Assembly: GCA_000955795.1 (NCBI GenBank)
Contig: JYOB01000018.1
Location: 115,417 to 179,416 of the forward strand
Source: Burkholderiaceae bacterium 26
Lineage (GTDB): Bacteria; Pseudomonadota; Gammaproteobacteria; Burkholderiales; Burkholderiaceae
Length of the DNA stretch: 64,000 bases
Direction of reading: 5' to 3'
The notes beneath the pieces were generated by a model that ran no database searches, was not told the DNA's origin, and saw only the letters and a list, made by a program, of their open reading frames with translations. Shown here in pieces: positions 9,012 to 19,091 of the stretch. Within the stretch, counting starts at the first letter, position 1, and every line of letters begins with the position of its first letter. The position numbers were made by a program, and so were the translations under genes.

Positions 9012-9500
9012 TCAGACGTGATAGACGTCGAGCACCTGCCGGATGTAGTCGTTCTTCAGGACGATCTTCTTTGATGCGATCAGAAAGCCATCGCCAGCGC
9101 GGCGCAGAGTGACGAACATCGTGCCGAAGAAGTGGTCGGTGGTTTTGTACCGGTGGCTGAGCGTGTGAAAGTTGTAGCGCACGTCGACTTCATCGCCGCG
9201 TTCGGCAACGACTTCCACGTTGGCGACGGTGTGGCTGGTTCTCGGCTCCGGCGTTGAAGCGCCGCTGCGTTCGGTCTTGATGCGGAAGACGCGATCCTCC
9301 AGCCCGCAGCGATCGGCGTAGTACATCAACGAGATCTGGCTTTGCGGGTCGTCTGTCAACTGGTCGTCGTCATCCCATGCGGGCATCCAGTAGGTGACGT
9401 CTTCTGCGTAGCATTCGAGCCACGCGTCCCACTGACGGTCGTCAAGCAGTCGCGCCTCGCGGTACAGGGCGGCGCAGATGTTCTGGTAATCCGTGCTCAT
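9012..9500 (-). CDS. benB: Benzoate 1,2-dioxygenase small subunit
   Basis: A 162-residue beta subunit of the ring-hydroxylating oxygenase, which forms the alpha3-beta3 hexamer with BenA and has a structural role. The sequence has the family features of the NTF2-like fold, such as [27 protein letters not shown] segments near residues 17-39. The ATG at 9500 overlaps the benA stop as ATGA, so an upstream GTG or ATG in the longer reading frame is not needed. Confidence 0.95.
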   Translation of the reverse strand: MSTDYQNICAALYREARLLDDRQWDAWLECYAEDVTYWMPAWDDDDQLTDDPQSQISLMYYADRCGLEDRVFRIKTERSGASTPEPRTSHTVANVEVVAERGDEVDVRYNFHTLSHRYKTTDHFFGTMFVTLRRAGDGFLIASKKIVLKNDYIRQVLDVYHV

Positions 9501-10855
9501 GCCGGCACCCCCTCGCATTCCTGCTTGAGTGCCTCGCGCATGACGCGCACCCAATATTCGTGCTGGCAGACGAACAGGCCTTCGTCTTCACTGCGCTCGC
9601 CCGAGATGAGCGGCTTCAATCCCATCCTGGTTGCATTCTCGTCGGGGCCATGAATCCACAGCGGTGCCCCGCGCGACAGGTCGTTCCACAGCGCAGTGGT
9701 GCCGGCATATCCGTTCTGGCAGGCGCGGAATTCCTCCAGGTCATCGGCGGTGCCCATGCCGGTGACGTTGAAGAAATCCTCGTACTGGCGGATGCGCGTT
9801 GCACGGTCGGTTGCGCTCTCGCCTTTCGGCGCGAAACAGAAGATGGAGACCTCTGTCTTGTCGACACTGATTGGCCGGACCACGCGAATCTGCGTGCTGA
9901 ACTGATCCATCAAAAACACGTTCGGATACAGGCACAGGTTGCGGGTCTGGTTGACGATGAAGTCCGTCTGGATTTCACCCACGCGCGCCTTGATTTCGTC
10001 ACGGTGCGCATAGACGGGCCGCACCTCCGGATTCATCGTCTTGGTCCACAAGAGGATGTGGCCATGCTCGAACCCGTAGACGCCCGCCACCGACTTGCTC
10101 CAGCTGTTCGCATCCACCGCCTGCGTGCCGCCTTCCTTGCGCCGCCCCATCGTTGCGGCGTAGTTCCAGTGCACGGTGCTCACGTGGTAGCCGTCGCAGC
10201 CGTTCTCCATCTGCATCTTCCAGTTGCCGTCATAGACGTAGGAAGAATTGCCGCGCAGCACTTCCAGGCCATCTGGCGACTGATCGACGATCTGGTCGAT
10301 GATCACCCGCGCTTCGCCAAGGTAGGTCTCCAGCGGCTGCACGTCGGCATTGAGGCTGCCGAACAGGAAACCACGATAGTTCTGGAACCGCGCCACCTTC
10401 TTCAGGTCATGCGAGGCATGCGTGTTGAACTGCACCGGATACTCGGTGGTCTTCTCATCCTTCACCTTGAGCAGCTTGCCGGTGTTGGAAAACGTCCAGC
10501 CGTGGAACGGGCACGTGAAGCTGCCCTTGTTGCCATGCTTGCGGCGACACAGCATCGCGCCCTTGTGCGCGCACGCGTTGATGACCGCATGCAGCTCCCC
10601 GGTCTTGTCGCGGGTGATGACGATCGGCTGGCGGCCGATCCACGTGGTGTAGTAATCGTTGTTGTTCGGAATCTGGCTTTCGTGCGCCAGATACACCCAG
10701 TTGTTCTCGAAGATGTGCTTCATCTCAAGCTCGAACAGATCTGGGTTGGTGAAGATGTCGCGGCGGCAGCGGAAAATGCCGGCCTCTTCGTCATCCACCA
10801 CTGCGGTTGACAGCAGTTGGTCCAGTTCGCTGGCTTTATCAATCAGGGCGGACAT
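9497..10855 (-). CDS. benA: Benzoate 1,2-dioxygenase large subunit
   Basis: A 452-residue catalytic subunit. The Rieske [2Fe-2S] ligands are C95, H97, C115 and H118. The mononuclear iron site is in [12 protein letters not shown], with H224 and H229, and D221 bridging to the Rieske centre of the neighbouring subunit. It inserts O2 into benzoate to give the cis-diol. ATG at 10855 is chosen over the GTG at 10867 because the GGAG ribosome binding site overlaps that GTG. Confidence 0.95.
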   Translation of the reverse strand: MSALIDKASELDQLLSTAVVDDEEAGIFRCRRDIFTNPDLFELEMKHIFENNWVYLAHESQIPNNNDYYTTWIGRQPIVITRDKTGELHAVINACAHKGAMLCRRKHGNKGSFTCPFHGWTFSNTGKLLKVKDEKTTEYPVQFNTHASHDLKKVARFQNYRGFLFGSLNADVQPLETYLGEARVIIDQIVDQSPDGLEVLRGNSSYVYDGNWKMQMENGCDGYHVSTVHWNYAATMGRRKEGGTQAVDANSWSKSVAGVYGFEHGHILLWTKTMNPEVRPVYAHRDEIKARVGEIQTDFIVNQTRNLCLYPNVFLMDQFSTQIRVVRPISVDKTEVSIFCFAPKGESATDRATRIRQYEDFFNVTGMGTADDLEEFRACQNGYAGTTALWNDLSRGAPLWIHGPDENATRMGLKPLISGERSEDEGLFVCQHEYWVRVMREALKQECEGVPA

Positions 10856-10883
10856 GGTCTTCTCCACGTTGAGGCACTCGGCC

Positions 10884-11819
10884 TCAAGCCTCGGCCGAAG
10901 CGCGCAGGCGATTCACGCGCTGGTTGTCCTTGCCCTGAACCAGCGGCGTCAGGACGACATTGAATTCAATGTCCTTGTACGCATCGGCCTTCAGGGCGAG
11001 CGCGGCACCACCGGTTTTCTCCACCACGTGCGGAATCAGTTCTTCGCGTGTGGCATAGGCAAAGTCGTCCCAGATCAGCGGATCGCCTTCGATGTTGAAT
11101 TGCGTCGTCAGCTTGCGGTGGCCATTGCTCGTGACGAAGAAGTGCACATGCGCCGGCCGGTTGCCGTGGCGGGCAAGCCCGTTCAGCAGCTGCTGCGTGG
11201 CACCTTGCGGCGGGCAGCCGTAGCCCACGGGCATCAGCGTGCGGAATTCATATTTGCCATCGGCACCGGTCCTGACCGCACCGCGCAGGTTGAACGGGCT
11301 TTGCGCACCGGTCGGATCGAAATGCGAATAGAAGCCGTTCGAGTTCGCATGCCAGCATTCGACCACCGCGCCAGCCACCGGCTTGCCGTCGTCACCGGTC
11401 ACCGTGCCGTGAATGATCAGCGGGCCCGCAGCCGGATCCGGATCGATATCGATCCTGGACACGCCATCGCGCACCGTCGTGCCCGCCACGTACAGGGGAC
11501 CCTCAATCGTGCGCGGCGTACCGCCGTTGATGCCAAGCGCCTCGTCCGCAGCGTCCATGCGGATATCGAGATACTTCTCCAGGCCGACGCCAGCCGCCAG
11601 CAATGCGGCCTCGCCGTCCTGGCCAAGCTTGTTCAGGTAGTTGATGCCCGCCCAGACTTCATCCGGCGTAATGTCGAGGTCGTCGATGGCCTTGAACAGA
11701 TCGGCCAGCAAACGGTGGGTGATCTGCTTCAGGCGGGCGTTGCCCTCCTTGCCATCCAGATTGGTGGCGGCCTTCAGCAGGTCCTGCACTTCTTTCGTTT
11801 GGAATACGCGCGCGTTCAT
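10884..11819 (-). CDS. catA: Catechol 1,2-dioxygenase
   Basis: A 311-residue intradiol dioxygenase that cleaves catechol to cis,cis-muconate. The non-haem Fe(III) ligands fall at Y164, Y200, H224 and H226, the same numbering as in the Acinetobacter enzyme. The N-terminal helical linker domain of the family is present. The ATG at 11819 has a GGAG site upstream. It lies between catC and benA, so the enzyme that consumes catechol is made together with the one that produces it. Confidence 0.95.
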   Translation of the reverse strand: MNARVFQTKEVQDLLKAATNLDGKEGNARLKQITHRLLADLFKAIDDLDITPDEVWAGINYLNKLGQDGEAALLAAGVGLEKYLDIRMDAADEALGINGGTPRTIEGPLYVAGTTVRDGVSRIDIDPDPAAGPLIIHGTVTGDDGKPVAGAVVECWHANSNGFYSHFDPTGAQSPFNLRGAVRTGADGKYEFRTLMPVGYGCPPQGATQQLLNGLARHGNRPAHVHFFVTSNGHRKLTTQFNIEGDPLIWDDFAYATREELIPHVVEKTGGAALALKADAYKDIEFNVVLTPLVQGKDNQRVNRLRASAEA

Positions 11820-11868
11820 GATGGGTGTCTCCACGTGGTTTTCTGGGGGGAATGTCTCAGGCGGGATC

Positions 11869-12159
11869 TCAATCGTCCGTGCCGTGAACTGACGAGGGGT
11901 GACGGCACAGCGGTGTCACCGAAATCTCCATGTACGGAAACAGCGGCAGCGCCGTCAGGATGTCGTGCAGTTCTGCGTTGCTCTGCACGTCGAAGATGCT
12001 GACGTTCGCGTACTCGCCAACCAGGCGCCAGATGTGGCGCCACTTGCCGCTGCGCTGCAGATCTTGTGAGTAGGCTTTCTCGCGCGCCTTGATCTCGTTG
12101 GCGACATCGGCGGGCATGTCGGCCGGCAGGCGGACATCCATGCGAACGTGGAACAGCAT
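11869..12159 (-). CDS. catC: Muconolactone delta-isomerase
   Basis: A 96-residue enzyme of normal length that isomerises muconolactone to the beta-ketoadipate enol-lactone. The family start MLFHVRMDVRLP and the YANVSIFDV and LPLFPYM segments are present. Located between catB and catA in the operon. Confidence 0.95.
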   Translation of the reverse strand: MLFHVRMDVRLPADMPADVANEIKAREKAYSQDLQRSGKWRHIWRLVGEYANVSIFDVQSNAELHDILTALPLFPYMEISVTPLCRHPSSVHGTDD

Positions 12160-12197
12160 CGTGGGCTCCTTGGTGGGGTGTCTTGGTCTGGTTGTTC

Positions 12198-13307
12198 TTA
12201 TTGGCGGCGCAGACGCGCCAGCTTGTCGCGGTCAATCTGGATGCCAAGGCCGGGGCCGGTGGGCACCTGCAACATGAAGTCGCGGTACTGCAGTGGCTCG
12301 GTCAGCAGTTCTTGCGTAAGCAACAAGGGGCCAAACAGCTCGGTGCCGAACTGCAGTTCGCCAAAGGTGGAAAACACGTGGGCGGAGGCTGCCGTGCCAA
12401 CGGCGCCTTCGAGCATCGTTCCGCCGTACAGGCCGATGCCCGCAAGCTGCGCGATGGCGGCGACTTGCATGGCCGGCACGAGGCCGCCGGATTGCGCGAT
12501 CTTTACTGCGAAGACGTCGGCGCTTGCAGAGCAGGCCAACTCAAATGCATCCAGCGGACCATGCAGCGCTTCGTCGGCCATCATCGGCACGGCGAACTGG
12601 CGGGCGAGGCGCTCCAGCGCGGCGCGGCTTTCTGCGCGCACCGGCTGTTCAATCAGGTCGATACCGCCGGCCTGCAACGCGGCGATGCCGTTGGCGGCAT
12701 CAAGCTCGCTCCAGGCCTGGTTGACGTCCACGCGCACGCTCACGGCGTCGCCCAGGGCGCGCTTGATGGCCAGCACGTGGGCCACGTCGTCTGCCACCGG
12801 GCGCAGGCCGATCTTCAGTTTGAAGATGCGGTGGCGGCGCTCAGCCAGCATCGCCTCTGCCTCGGCAATGTCTTTCTTCGTGTCGCCACTGGCGAGCGTC
12901 CAAGCCACCGGCAGCACATCACGCAGCCGGCCGCCCAGCAGCTCCGACAGCGGTACGCCAAGCCGGCGGGCCTGCGCATCCAGCAGCGCCGTTTCCAGCG
13001 CGCACTTGGCAAAGCGGTTGCCCTGGATTGTCTTTCGCACCTTTGCCATGGCAGCCGCCACATTGCGGGCCTCCATGCCGATCAGCAGCGGCGCGATGTG
13101 CGTATCGATGTTGACCTTGATGCTCTCGGGGCTTTCTTCGCCGTAGTTGAGCCCGCCAATGGTGGTGGCCTCGCCCCAACCTTCGATGCCGTCTTCGCAA
13201 CACACATGCACGAGGACGAGCGTCTGCGTATGCATGGTGGCGACGGACAGTTTGTGCGGACGGATGGTGGGCACATCCACTAGAATGGCCTCGATCGAGC
13301 GAATCAT
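12198..13307 (-). CDS. catB: Muconate cycloisomerase
   Basis: A 369-residue enolase-superfamily enzyme that converts cis,cis-muconate to muconolactone. The K-x-K motif is K163/K165; the metal ligands are D194, E220 and D245, with the second catalytic lysine at K269. These match the muconate-lactonising subgroup. It is the first gene of the operon, 112 bases from the divergent regulator gene. Confidence 0.95.
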   Translation of the reverse strand: MIRSIEAILVDVPTIRPHKLSVATMHTQTLVLVHVCCEDGIEGWGEATTIGGLNYGEESPESIKVNIDTHIAPLLIGMEARNVAAAMAKVRKTIQGNRFAKCALETALLDAQARRLGVPLSELLGGRLRDVLPVAWTLASGDTKKDIAEAEAMLAERRHRIFKLKIGLRPVADDVAHVLAIKRALGDAVSVRVDVNQAWSELDAANGIAALQAGGIDLIEQPVRAESRAALERLARQFAVPMMADEALHGPLDAFELACSASADVFAVKIAQSGGLVPAMQVAAIAQLAGIGLYGGTMLEGAVGTAASAHVFSTFGELQFGTELFGPLLLTQELLTEPLQYRDFMLQVPTGPGLGIQIDRDKLARLRRQ

Positions 13308-13348
13308 GTTTTCCAGGTATCAGAAGAACTGCTATCAACGTGGAATCC

Positions 13349-13378
13349 AGATTACGCAACGCGATTTATTGCGTCCAA
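13349..13378 (-). promoter_or_regulatory. Likely catB promoter
   Basis: On the minus strand, TTGGAC (13378-13373), an 18-base spacer and TAATCT (13354-13349) form a plausible sigma-70 promoter for catBCA-benABCD. The BenM-type operator lies directly upstream of the -35 box, where a LysR activator is expected to bind. Confidence 0.5.
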
Positions 13379-13388
13379 CACCGATTTA

Positions 13389-13414
13389 GTATCAGTTTCA
13401 TACCCATCAGGTAT
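13389..13414. promoter_or_regulatory. BenM/CatM-type operator
   Basis: Two overlapping inverted repeats share a central ATAC: GTAT-N7-ATAC (13389-13403) and ATAC-N7-GTAT (13400-13414). ATAC-N7-GTAT is the established recognition pattern for BenM and CatM of Acinetobacter. The proximal site ends 5 bases before the regulator start codon, which fits negative autoregulation as well as activation of catB. Confidence 0.75.
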
Positions 13415-13419
13415 AAAAA

Positions 13420-14331
13420 ATGGAGCTGCGCCACCTTCGCTACTTCGTTGCCGTCGCTGAAGAGCTGAACTTCACGCGTGCCGCTGAACGGCTGCACATC
13501 GCGCAGCCGCCGCTCTCGAGGCAGATCCAGCAGTTGGAAGAGGAAATCGGCGTGCTGCTGTTCGAGCGCGGCAGCCGCCCGCTCAAGCTCACCGAAGCCG
13601 GCCGCTTTTTCCACGCGCACGCGCGGCAGTTGCTCGCGCAAACGGCAGAACTTGCGTCGATGACGCAGCGCGTGGGTCAGATCGAGCGGCGCATGTCCGT
13701 CGGCTTCGTGGCGTCGACGCTGTATGGGATGCTGCCGAAGGTCATCCGGCGCTTTCGGGCGGAATACCCGATGGTCGATCTGACCATGCACGAGATGACC
13801 ACCATGGACCAGATCCAGGCGCTCAAAGATGGCCGCATCGACGTCGGGTTCGGCCGCATCCGCTATGAAGACCCGAACGTGCGGCGCATCCTCCTGCGCG
13901 ATGAGCGATTGATCGTCGCGCTGCCGTCAGGCCATGCGCTGCTGGACGGCAGGACGACCGTATCCCTGCGCGACCTTGTCGGCGACACGCTCATCATCTA
14001 TCCACGCACACCGCGTCCAAGCTATGCGGACCAGGTGCTCGCCCTCTTCCACGACCGCGCGCTCGAACCCAGCAAGATCTACGAGGCACGGGAATTGCAA
14101 ATTGCGCTGGGGTTGGTCGCCGCGGGCGAAGGTGTGTCGGTGGTGCCGCGCAGTGTGGCGGGTTTGCGGCGCGAAGATGTCTGCTACATGGAACTCGACG
14201 ATCCGCAATTGGTCTCCCCCATTATCTTCAGCACGCGCCTGCTCGACGAGTCTGAAGACATCCAGGCCATGCTGGCGCTGACGTATCGGTTGTATGACGA
14301 GCAGAAGATCCCGTATTACGCGCCCTCGTAA
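13420..14331 (+). CDS. benM: LysR-type regulator of the cat-ben operon
   Basis: A 303-residue LysR protein with the N-terminal winged helix (ELRHLRYFVAVAEELNFTRAAE) and an effector domain of the BenM/CatM/CatR type. It is divergent from catB and has BenM-type operators in between. The effectors are likely cis,cis-muconate and perhaps benzoate, by analogy with BenM/CatM. There is no clear ribosome binding site; the start region overlaps the operator. The protein could equally be named CatR. Confidence 0.88.
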   Translation: MELRHLRYFVAVAEELNFTRAAERLHIAQPPLSRQIQQLEEEIGVLLFERGSRPLKLTEAGRFFHAHARQLLAQTAELASMTQRVGQIERRMSVGFVASTLYGMLPKVIRRFRAEYPMVDLTMHEMTTMDQIQALKDGRIDVGFGRIRYEDPNVRRILLRDERLIVALPSGHALLDGRTTVSLRDLVGDTLIIYPRTPRPSYADQVLALFHDRALEPSKIYEARELQIALGLVAAGEGVSVVPRSVAGLRREDVCYMELDDPQLVSPIIFSTRLLDESEDIQAMLALTYRLYDEQKIPYYAPS

Positions 14332-14434
14332 GGCTTGCAATGGTGGCACCAAAGTTACAAGCCGCTGGACACGACGGCCGCATGGGCTAGATTGAAGCAA
14401 GGCGCCCGTCCGCCTGCGATTGGAGCGCAAGCGA

Positions 14435-17400
14435 GTGAAAAGAATACGCCGCCCCATCATCATCAAGTTGGCCCTCGTCGTGGCGCTGCTGCTTGCGATG
14501 GCCGCCTTGCTTGTCGCTCACGAATTCCGCACCTCCGCCTGGCAAGCCCGCTACTTCGCGCATCTGGCGAAATCGCAAACCTTTCCCGTCAAGCCGGGGC
14601 CAAACAATTCGGCCCGCTACCCGAACTCCGGCCCCTACGACCAGCGGCTCGGTTATCACGACCTCCCCACGTTTCTAGACCGCCTGCGCTCGCGCGGTTA
14701 CATCGTTGCCCAGCAGGCCCTGCCATCCAAAGAGATGGTCGCGCGAATGGACAGCGGCATGAATCCGCCCTATCGCGAGAAAGACCAAGCCGGCCTGGAA
14801 TTGCTCGACGACGATGGCCGGCCGATCTACCGCGTGCGGCACCCCGAACGTGTGTATGACAGTTTCGCGTCGGTACCGCCGCTGCTGGTCAACTCGCTGC
14901 TCGCCATCGAAAACCGAACGCTGTTGCAGACCGAATACCCCAAGCGCAACCCGGCCGTGGAGTGGTCACGCCTGGCGCGCGCCGTGTGGGACCGCGCCCT
15001 GCATGCCGTCAACCCGGCGCATGAATCGCCCGGCGGCAGCACGCTTGCCACGCAAATCGAGAAGTACCGCCACTCGCCCGAAGGCCGCACCGATTCCCCC
15101 AGCGAAAAGCTGCGTCAAATGTTTTCAGCATCCGCGCGCGCTTACCTGAACGGGGAAGACACCACAGTCACGCGCCACCAGCTCGCCGTCGATTATCTGA
15201 ACACCGTACCGCTGGGGGCGCGCGCCGGGTTTGGCGAGATCCAGGGGATTGGCGATGCGCTGTGGGTCTGGTACGGACGCGACTTCGCACAGGTGAATGG
15301 GCTGCTGTCGGCCAACTCAGCCGCGCCACTCGCAGACCGTGCGCTGGCGTACAAGGAGGCGTTGAGCCTGCTCGTATCGCAGCGGCGGCCGTCGTATTAC
15401 CTTGAGAACCTCGATGAACTCGAAACCTTGACCAACGCCTATCTGCGCGTGCTGGCCGTATCCGGCGTGATTCCGCCAGCGCTGCGCGATGCGGCGATCG
15501 CGCAATCGCTCAAGCAGCAAGCCCTGAACACCCGCGTGCCGCCTCCGCCCATCGAGCACAAAGGCACAAACGCCGTGCGCGTGAATCTGGCGGGCATGCT
15601 CGGGATCTCGCGCATGTATGCGCTCGACCGTCTCGACCTGACCGCCAGCAGCACGCTAGATGCGCCGTTGCAGCGCGATATCTCCACTGAGCTGCGCAAG
15701 CTGCGCGACCCGGCACAAGCCAAGGCCGCAGGCCTCGTCGGCGACATGATGCTGGAACGCGGCGACCCGCGCGGCGTGACTTACAGCTTCACGCTCTATG
15801 AACGGGCGCCGGGCGGCAACCGCGTGTTGGTGCAAGCCGACACGTTCGACAAGCCGTTCGACATCAACGAAGGCGTCAAGCTGGATCTGGGCTCAACGGC
15901 CAAGCTGCGCACGCTGGTGACGTATCTCCAGATCGTGGCCGAGCTGCACAAGCGCTATGCCGACCAGCCTGCGGCCGCGCTGCGCAAGCTCAACATCCCC
16001 GTGCAGAATCCGATCGAGCGCTGGGCGGTGGACTACCTCGCCCACACGCAAGACCGGTCGCTCAAGGCGATGCTCGATGCATCGATGGAGCGCAAATATT
16101 CCGGCAACGCTGGCGAATGGTTTGCCACCGGCGGCGGCATGCAGAGCTTCGAGAACTTCGAGAAATGGGAAGGCACGCAGAACTTCACGGTGCGTGAGGG
16201 GCTCAAGCACTCCGTCAATCTCGTGTTCGTACGGATCATGCGCGACATCTCGCGCTACTTTCAGCACCAATTGCCCAACGCCGGCGCCGAGGCGTTGACC
16301 AACCCCGATTCCCCGCAGCGGCAGGTCTACCTGCAACGCTTTGCCGACCGCGAAGGCAAGCTGTTCATGGGGCGGTTCTACGCAAAGTACAAGGGCAAGA
16401 CCGACCAGGAGCGTGAAGCCATCCTCGTGCAAAGCACCCGCCCCACACCGGTGCGGCTAGCCACGATTTACCGCAGCATCGACCCAGAAGCCGGCCCGGG
16501 CAAGCTCGCAGCGTTCATCCGCAGCTACCTGCCAGGCGCAAAGCTGGATGAGGCCGAACTCACCAATCTGTACGAGAAGTATTCCGTCCAACGTTTCGAC
16601 CTGGCCGACCGCGGCTACATTGCACGGCTGCATCCGCTGGAACTCTGGCTGGTGGCCTACCTGCGAACCCATCCGCAAGCCACGCTCGCGCAGGTGAACG
16701 AGGCAAGTGCCGATGAGCGCTTGTCCGTTTACAAATGGCTGCTGCAATCGCACCGCAAAGCCGCGCAAGACAAGCGCATCAAACAGATGTTGGAGATTGA
16801 AGCGTTCCAGCAGATTCACGCCATGTGGAAGCAGCTGGGATATCCGTTTGAATCGCTGGTGCCGTCATACGGCACGGCCATCGGCGCATCAGCAGACCGG
16901 CCGGCATCGCTGGCGGAGCTGATGGGCATCATCGAAAACGACGGCATTCGCCTGCCCAGCGTGCGCATCGATCGCCTGCGCTTCGCCGCCGACACGCCGT
17001 ACGAAGTGATGCTCTGCCGCGACCCCAGCGCTGGAGAACGTGTGCTGCCGCCGGAAATTCCGCCTCTGGTCAAGTCAGCGCTGGCCGGCGTCGTCGAAGG
17101 CGGCACCGCCAAGCGGATCTCCGGAACGTTCGTTCAGAAGGATGGCAAACCCATCGCCATCGGCGGTAAAACCGGCACCGGCGACAATCGCTTCAAAACC
17201 TTCAGCCGCGGCGGCGGCCTTATCTCGGAGCGGGTCGTCAGCCGCTCCGGCGCCTTCGTCTTCTATTTGGGAGACCGCTACTTCGGCACCGTCGTCGCAT
17301 ATGTAGCCGGCGCAGACGCGGCCAAGTACAAATTCACCAGCGCATTGACGGTGCAAGTGCTAAAAGTCCTGGCGCCCACGCTGATGAACCACCTGAACCT

Positions 17401-17470
17401 GCAAGACGAGGCTCCAGCTTTCAACTGCAAGATGCCGCAGGCCACAGCGCCGGAACAGAAGTTGGATTGA
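14435..17470 (+). CDS. Class A penicillin-binding protein with large insertions
   Basis: A 1,011-residue bifunctional peptidoglycan synthase anchored by an N-terminal membrane helix. The glycosyltransferase domain has Glu159 (AIENRTLL) and GGSTLATQ; the transpeptidase motifs are S487-T-A-K, S593-V-N and K912-T-G-T. The SxxK-SxN and SxN-KTG spacings (about 106 and 319 residues) are much longer than usual, with a helical insertion around residues 640-840. The GTG at 14435 is preferred over a TTG at 14420, since GGAG lies 9 bases before it. The stop is 3 bases from the convergent MFS gene. Confidence 0.88.
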   Translation: MKRIRRPIIIKLALVVALLLAMAALLVAHEFRTSAWQARYFAHLAKSQTFPVKPGPNNSARYPNSGPYDQRLGYHDLPTFLDRLRSRGYIVAQQALPSKEMVARMDSGMNPPYREKDQAGLELLDDDGRPIYRVRHPERVYDSFASVPPLLVNSLLAIENRTLLQTEYPKRNPAVEWSRLARAVWDRALHAVNPAHESPGGSTLATQIEKYRHSPEGRTDSPSEKLRQMFSASARAYLNGEDTTVTRHQLAVDYLNTVPLGARAGFGEIQGIGDALWVWYGRDFAQVNGLLSANSAAPLADRALAYKEALSLLVSQRRPSYYLENLDELETLTNAYLRVLAVSGVIPPALRDAAIAQSLKQQALNTRVPPPPIEHKGTNAVRVNLAGMLGISRMYALDRLDLTASSTLDAPLQRDISTELRKLRDPAQAKAAGLVGDMMLERGDPRGVTYSFTLYERAPGGNRVLVQADTFDKPFDINEGVKLDLGSTAKLRTLVTYLQIVAELHKRYADQPAAALRKLNIPVQNPIERWAVDYLAHTQDRSLKAMLDASMERKYSGNAGEWFATGGGMQSFENFEKWEGTQNFTVREGLKHSVNLVFVRIMRDISRYFQHQLPNAGAEALTNPDSPQRQVYLQRFADREGKLFMGRFYAKYKGKTDQEREAILVQSTRPTPVRLATIYRSIDPEAGPGKLAAFIRSYLPGAKLDEAELTNLYEKYSVQRFDLADRGYIARLHPLELWLVAYLRTHPQATLAQVNEASADERLSVYKWLLQSHRKAAQDKRIKQMLEIEAFQQIHAMWKQLGYPFESLVPSYGTAIGASADRPASLAELMGIIENDGIRLPSVRIDRLRFAADTPYEVMLCRDPSAGERVLPPEIPPLVKSALAGVVEGGTAKRISGTFVQKDGKPIAIGGKTGTGDNRFKTFSRGGGLISERVVSRSGAFVFYLGDRYFGTVVAYVAGADAAKYKFTSALTVQVLKVLAPTLMNHLNLQDEAPAFNCKMPQATAPEQKLD

Positions 17471-17473
17471 CCC

Positions 17474-19027
17474 TCACCGCAACGACCGCTGCAACCAAAT
17501 CGCTCCCGCGCAAACCAACGCCACCACCGCGCCCCAGGCAAACAAATCCCCCACCGCCAACAGCGTCGCCTGCCGGTCAATCTCGGCGGAGATGCGAATC
17601 AACTCAGAGCCCTGCAACGGATGCGGCCACTGCCAGGCAGGCGTCAGCGCGCTTACGTGCCCCACCAGGTCGGTGCGATGCTGCGCCTGTCCGCGCTGCA
17701 GCAACAGCGTGGCTCCCATCGTCCCAAACGCCTGCGCCCAAGCCCGCATGATTCCCTTGAACTGGTAGGCATGGCCGAAATCCTTGGCCGGCAAATCCAC
17801 GTAAGACAGCCCCGCCACCTGGATCACCACAAACATCCCCACCATGCCTTCAATCATGAACCCCGGCACCACCGCCGCCACCGAAGCCCCAGGCATGGCC
17901 ACACGCGACATCCACAGCAGCGCAGTCGCCATCAGCACAAAGCCGATGGAAATCAGCACGCGCTTGGTTGGCAGCACATTCGTCAACTGAAAGTTCAGGA
18001 TGCCCAGCACCACCGTCACCAAGCCGCCCAGGCTCATCAACTGCGCGGTGGTCTCGTAACGGAAGCCCAAACCGTTCTGCAGCAGGCTCGACGAGAGAAA
18101 CCCCCAGGCGCTCGCAAACATGTAATAGATGGCGTAGAACACCATGCCCATCAGGAAACGCCGCTGCAGCGTCGCCCGCAGATCGACCCACGGCACGGGA
18201 TGGCCCGTCTGGCGAATGCCAACCCAGATGATGAGCGTCACCACCGCAATGATCGGCACCACCTGCGCGGGCGACCCATCCGGATGAATGAAACGGGCCT
18301 GCTGGAAACCATGCAGCGCAATCAGCGCCACCAGCCCAAATGCGATGGCCGAAGGCCAGTCGAGCGAGGCGAAATCGCCCTTGCGCTCGTGCATCTTTGG
18401 GTGCGGATAGAACGCCGCCACCAGCCCGCACACCACCACCGCCACCAGCAACTGCGCGACGAAGATGGCGCGCCAGCCAAATTGCTCCGTGAGCGCCGCC
18501 GACAGCATCGGTGACACGCAACTCAGCCCGAAGATGCCGTAGATCATGCCCTTCATCATCGTGCGGCGTTCGTGCGCGGGGCTGTGCTGCACAAAGATGC
18601 GCGAGGTGGACAGCATCGGCCCGCCGCCAAACCCCTGCACCGCCCGGCCGACGATCAGCATCGTGCCGCCCTCGGCAGCCGCGCACATCAGCGTGCCGAC
18701 GATGAAAACAAGCAGCGACAGCAGCGTGTGCTTCCGGTACGTCATGTGATCGGCCAGCCGGCCCATCACCAGAATCGCCAGGCTGGCCGCTGCCGCATAC
18801 GCCGTCACGGCCCACAGATACACATCTTGTGACGCCAGCACCCCGCCTTCGATATGCGGCCCGGCAATCGAGAACATCAGGTTGGACATGTAGTCCACGC
18901 CCGTTGCCAAGCCAATCACCATGCCCACCATGCGCAATTCCATCCGGCTGCCGACGGTCGATGCGGCGGCCGGTTTGCGCGGTGCGGGCGGCGGAGAAAC
19001 CGTGTGGTCTGTGCTTGGCGTGTTCAT
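17474..19027 (-). CDS. MFS exporter, DHA2 (EmrB/QacA) type
   Basis: A 517-residue inner membrane protein with about 14 hydrophobic helices. The motif GRLADHMTYRKH after the second helix is the MFS motif A, and AVQGFGGGPMLSTSR resembles the antiporter motif. The length and helix count fit the drug:H+ antiporter family 2. It is divergent from a LysR gene, which probably controls it. The substrate cannot be read from the sequence. No membrane fusion partner is adjacent. Confidence 0.85.
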   Translation of the reverse strand: MNTPSTDHTVSPPPAPRKPAAASTVGSRMELRMVGMVIGLATGVDYMSNLMFSIAGPHIEGGVLASQDVYLWAVTAYAAAASLAILVMGRLADHMTYRKHTLLSLLVFIVGTLMCAAAEGGTMLIVGRAVQGFGGGPMLSTSRIFVQHSPAHERRTMMKGMIYGIFGLSCVSPMLSAALTEQFGWRAIFVAQLLVAVVVCGLVAAFYPHPKMHERKGDFASLDWPSAIAFGLVALIALHGFQQARFIHPDGSPAQVVPIIAVVTLIIWVGIRQTGHPVPWVDLRATLQRRFLMGMVFYAIYYMFASAWGFLSSSLLQNGLGFRYETTAQLMSLGGLVTVVLGILNFQLTNVLPTKRVLISIGFVLMATALLWMSRVAMPGASVAAVVPGFMIEGMVGMFVVIQVAGLSYVDLPAKDFGHAYQFKGIMRAWAQAFGTMGATLLLQRGQAQHRTDLVGHVSALTPAWQWPHPLQGSELIRISAEIDRQATLLAVGDLFAWGAVVALVCAGAIWLQRSLR

Positions 19028-19091
19028 GCAGGGATGGTAATTTGCCTCGAAACCGGCGGAAATCGCCTGCTAACAAATTCATTGTTCAACT

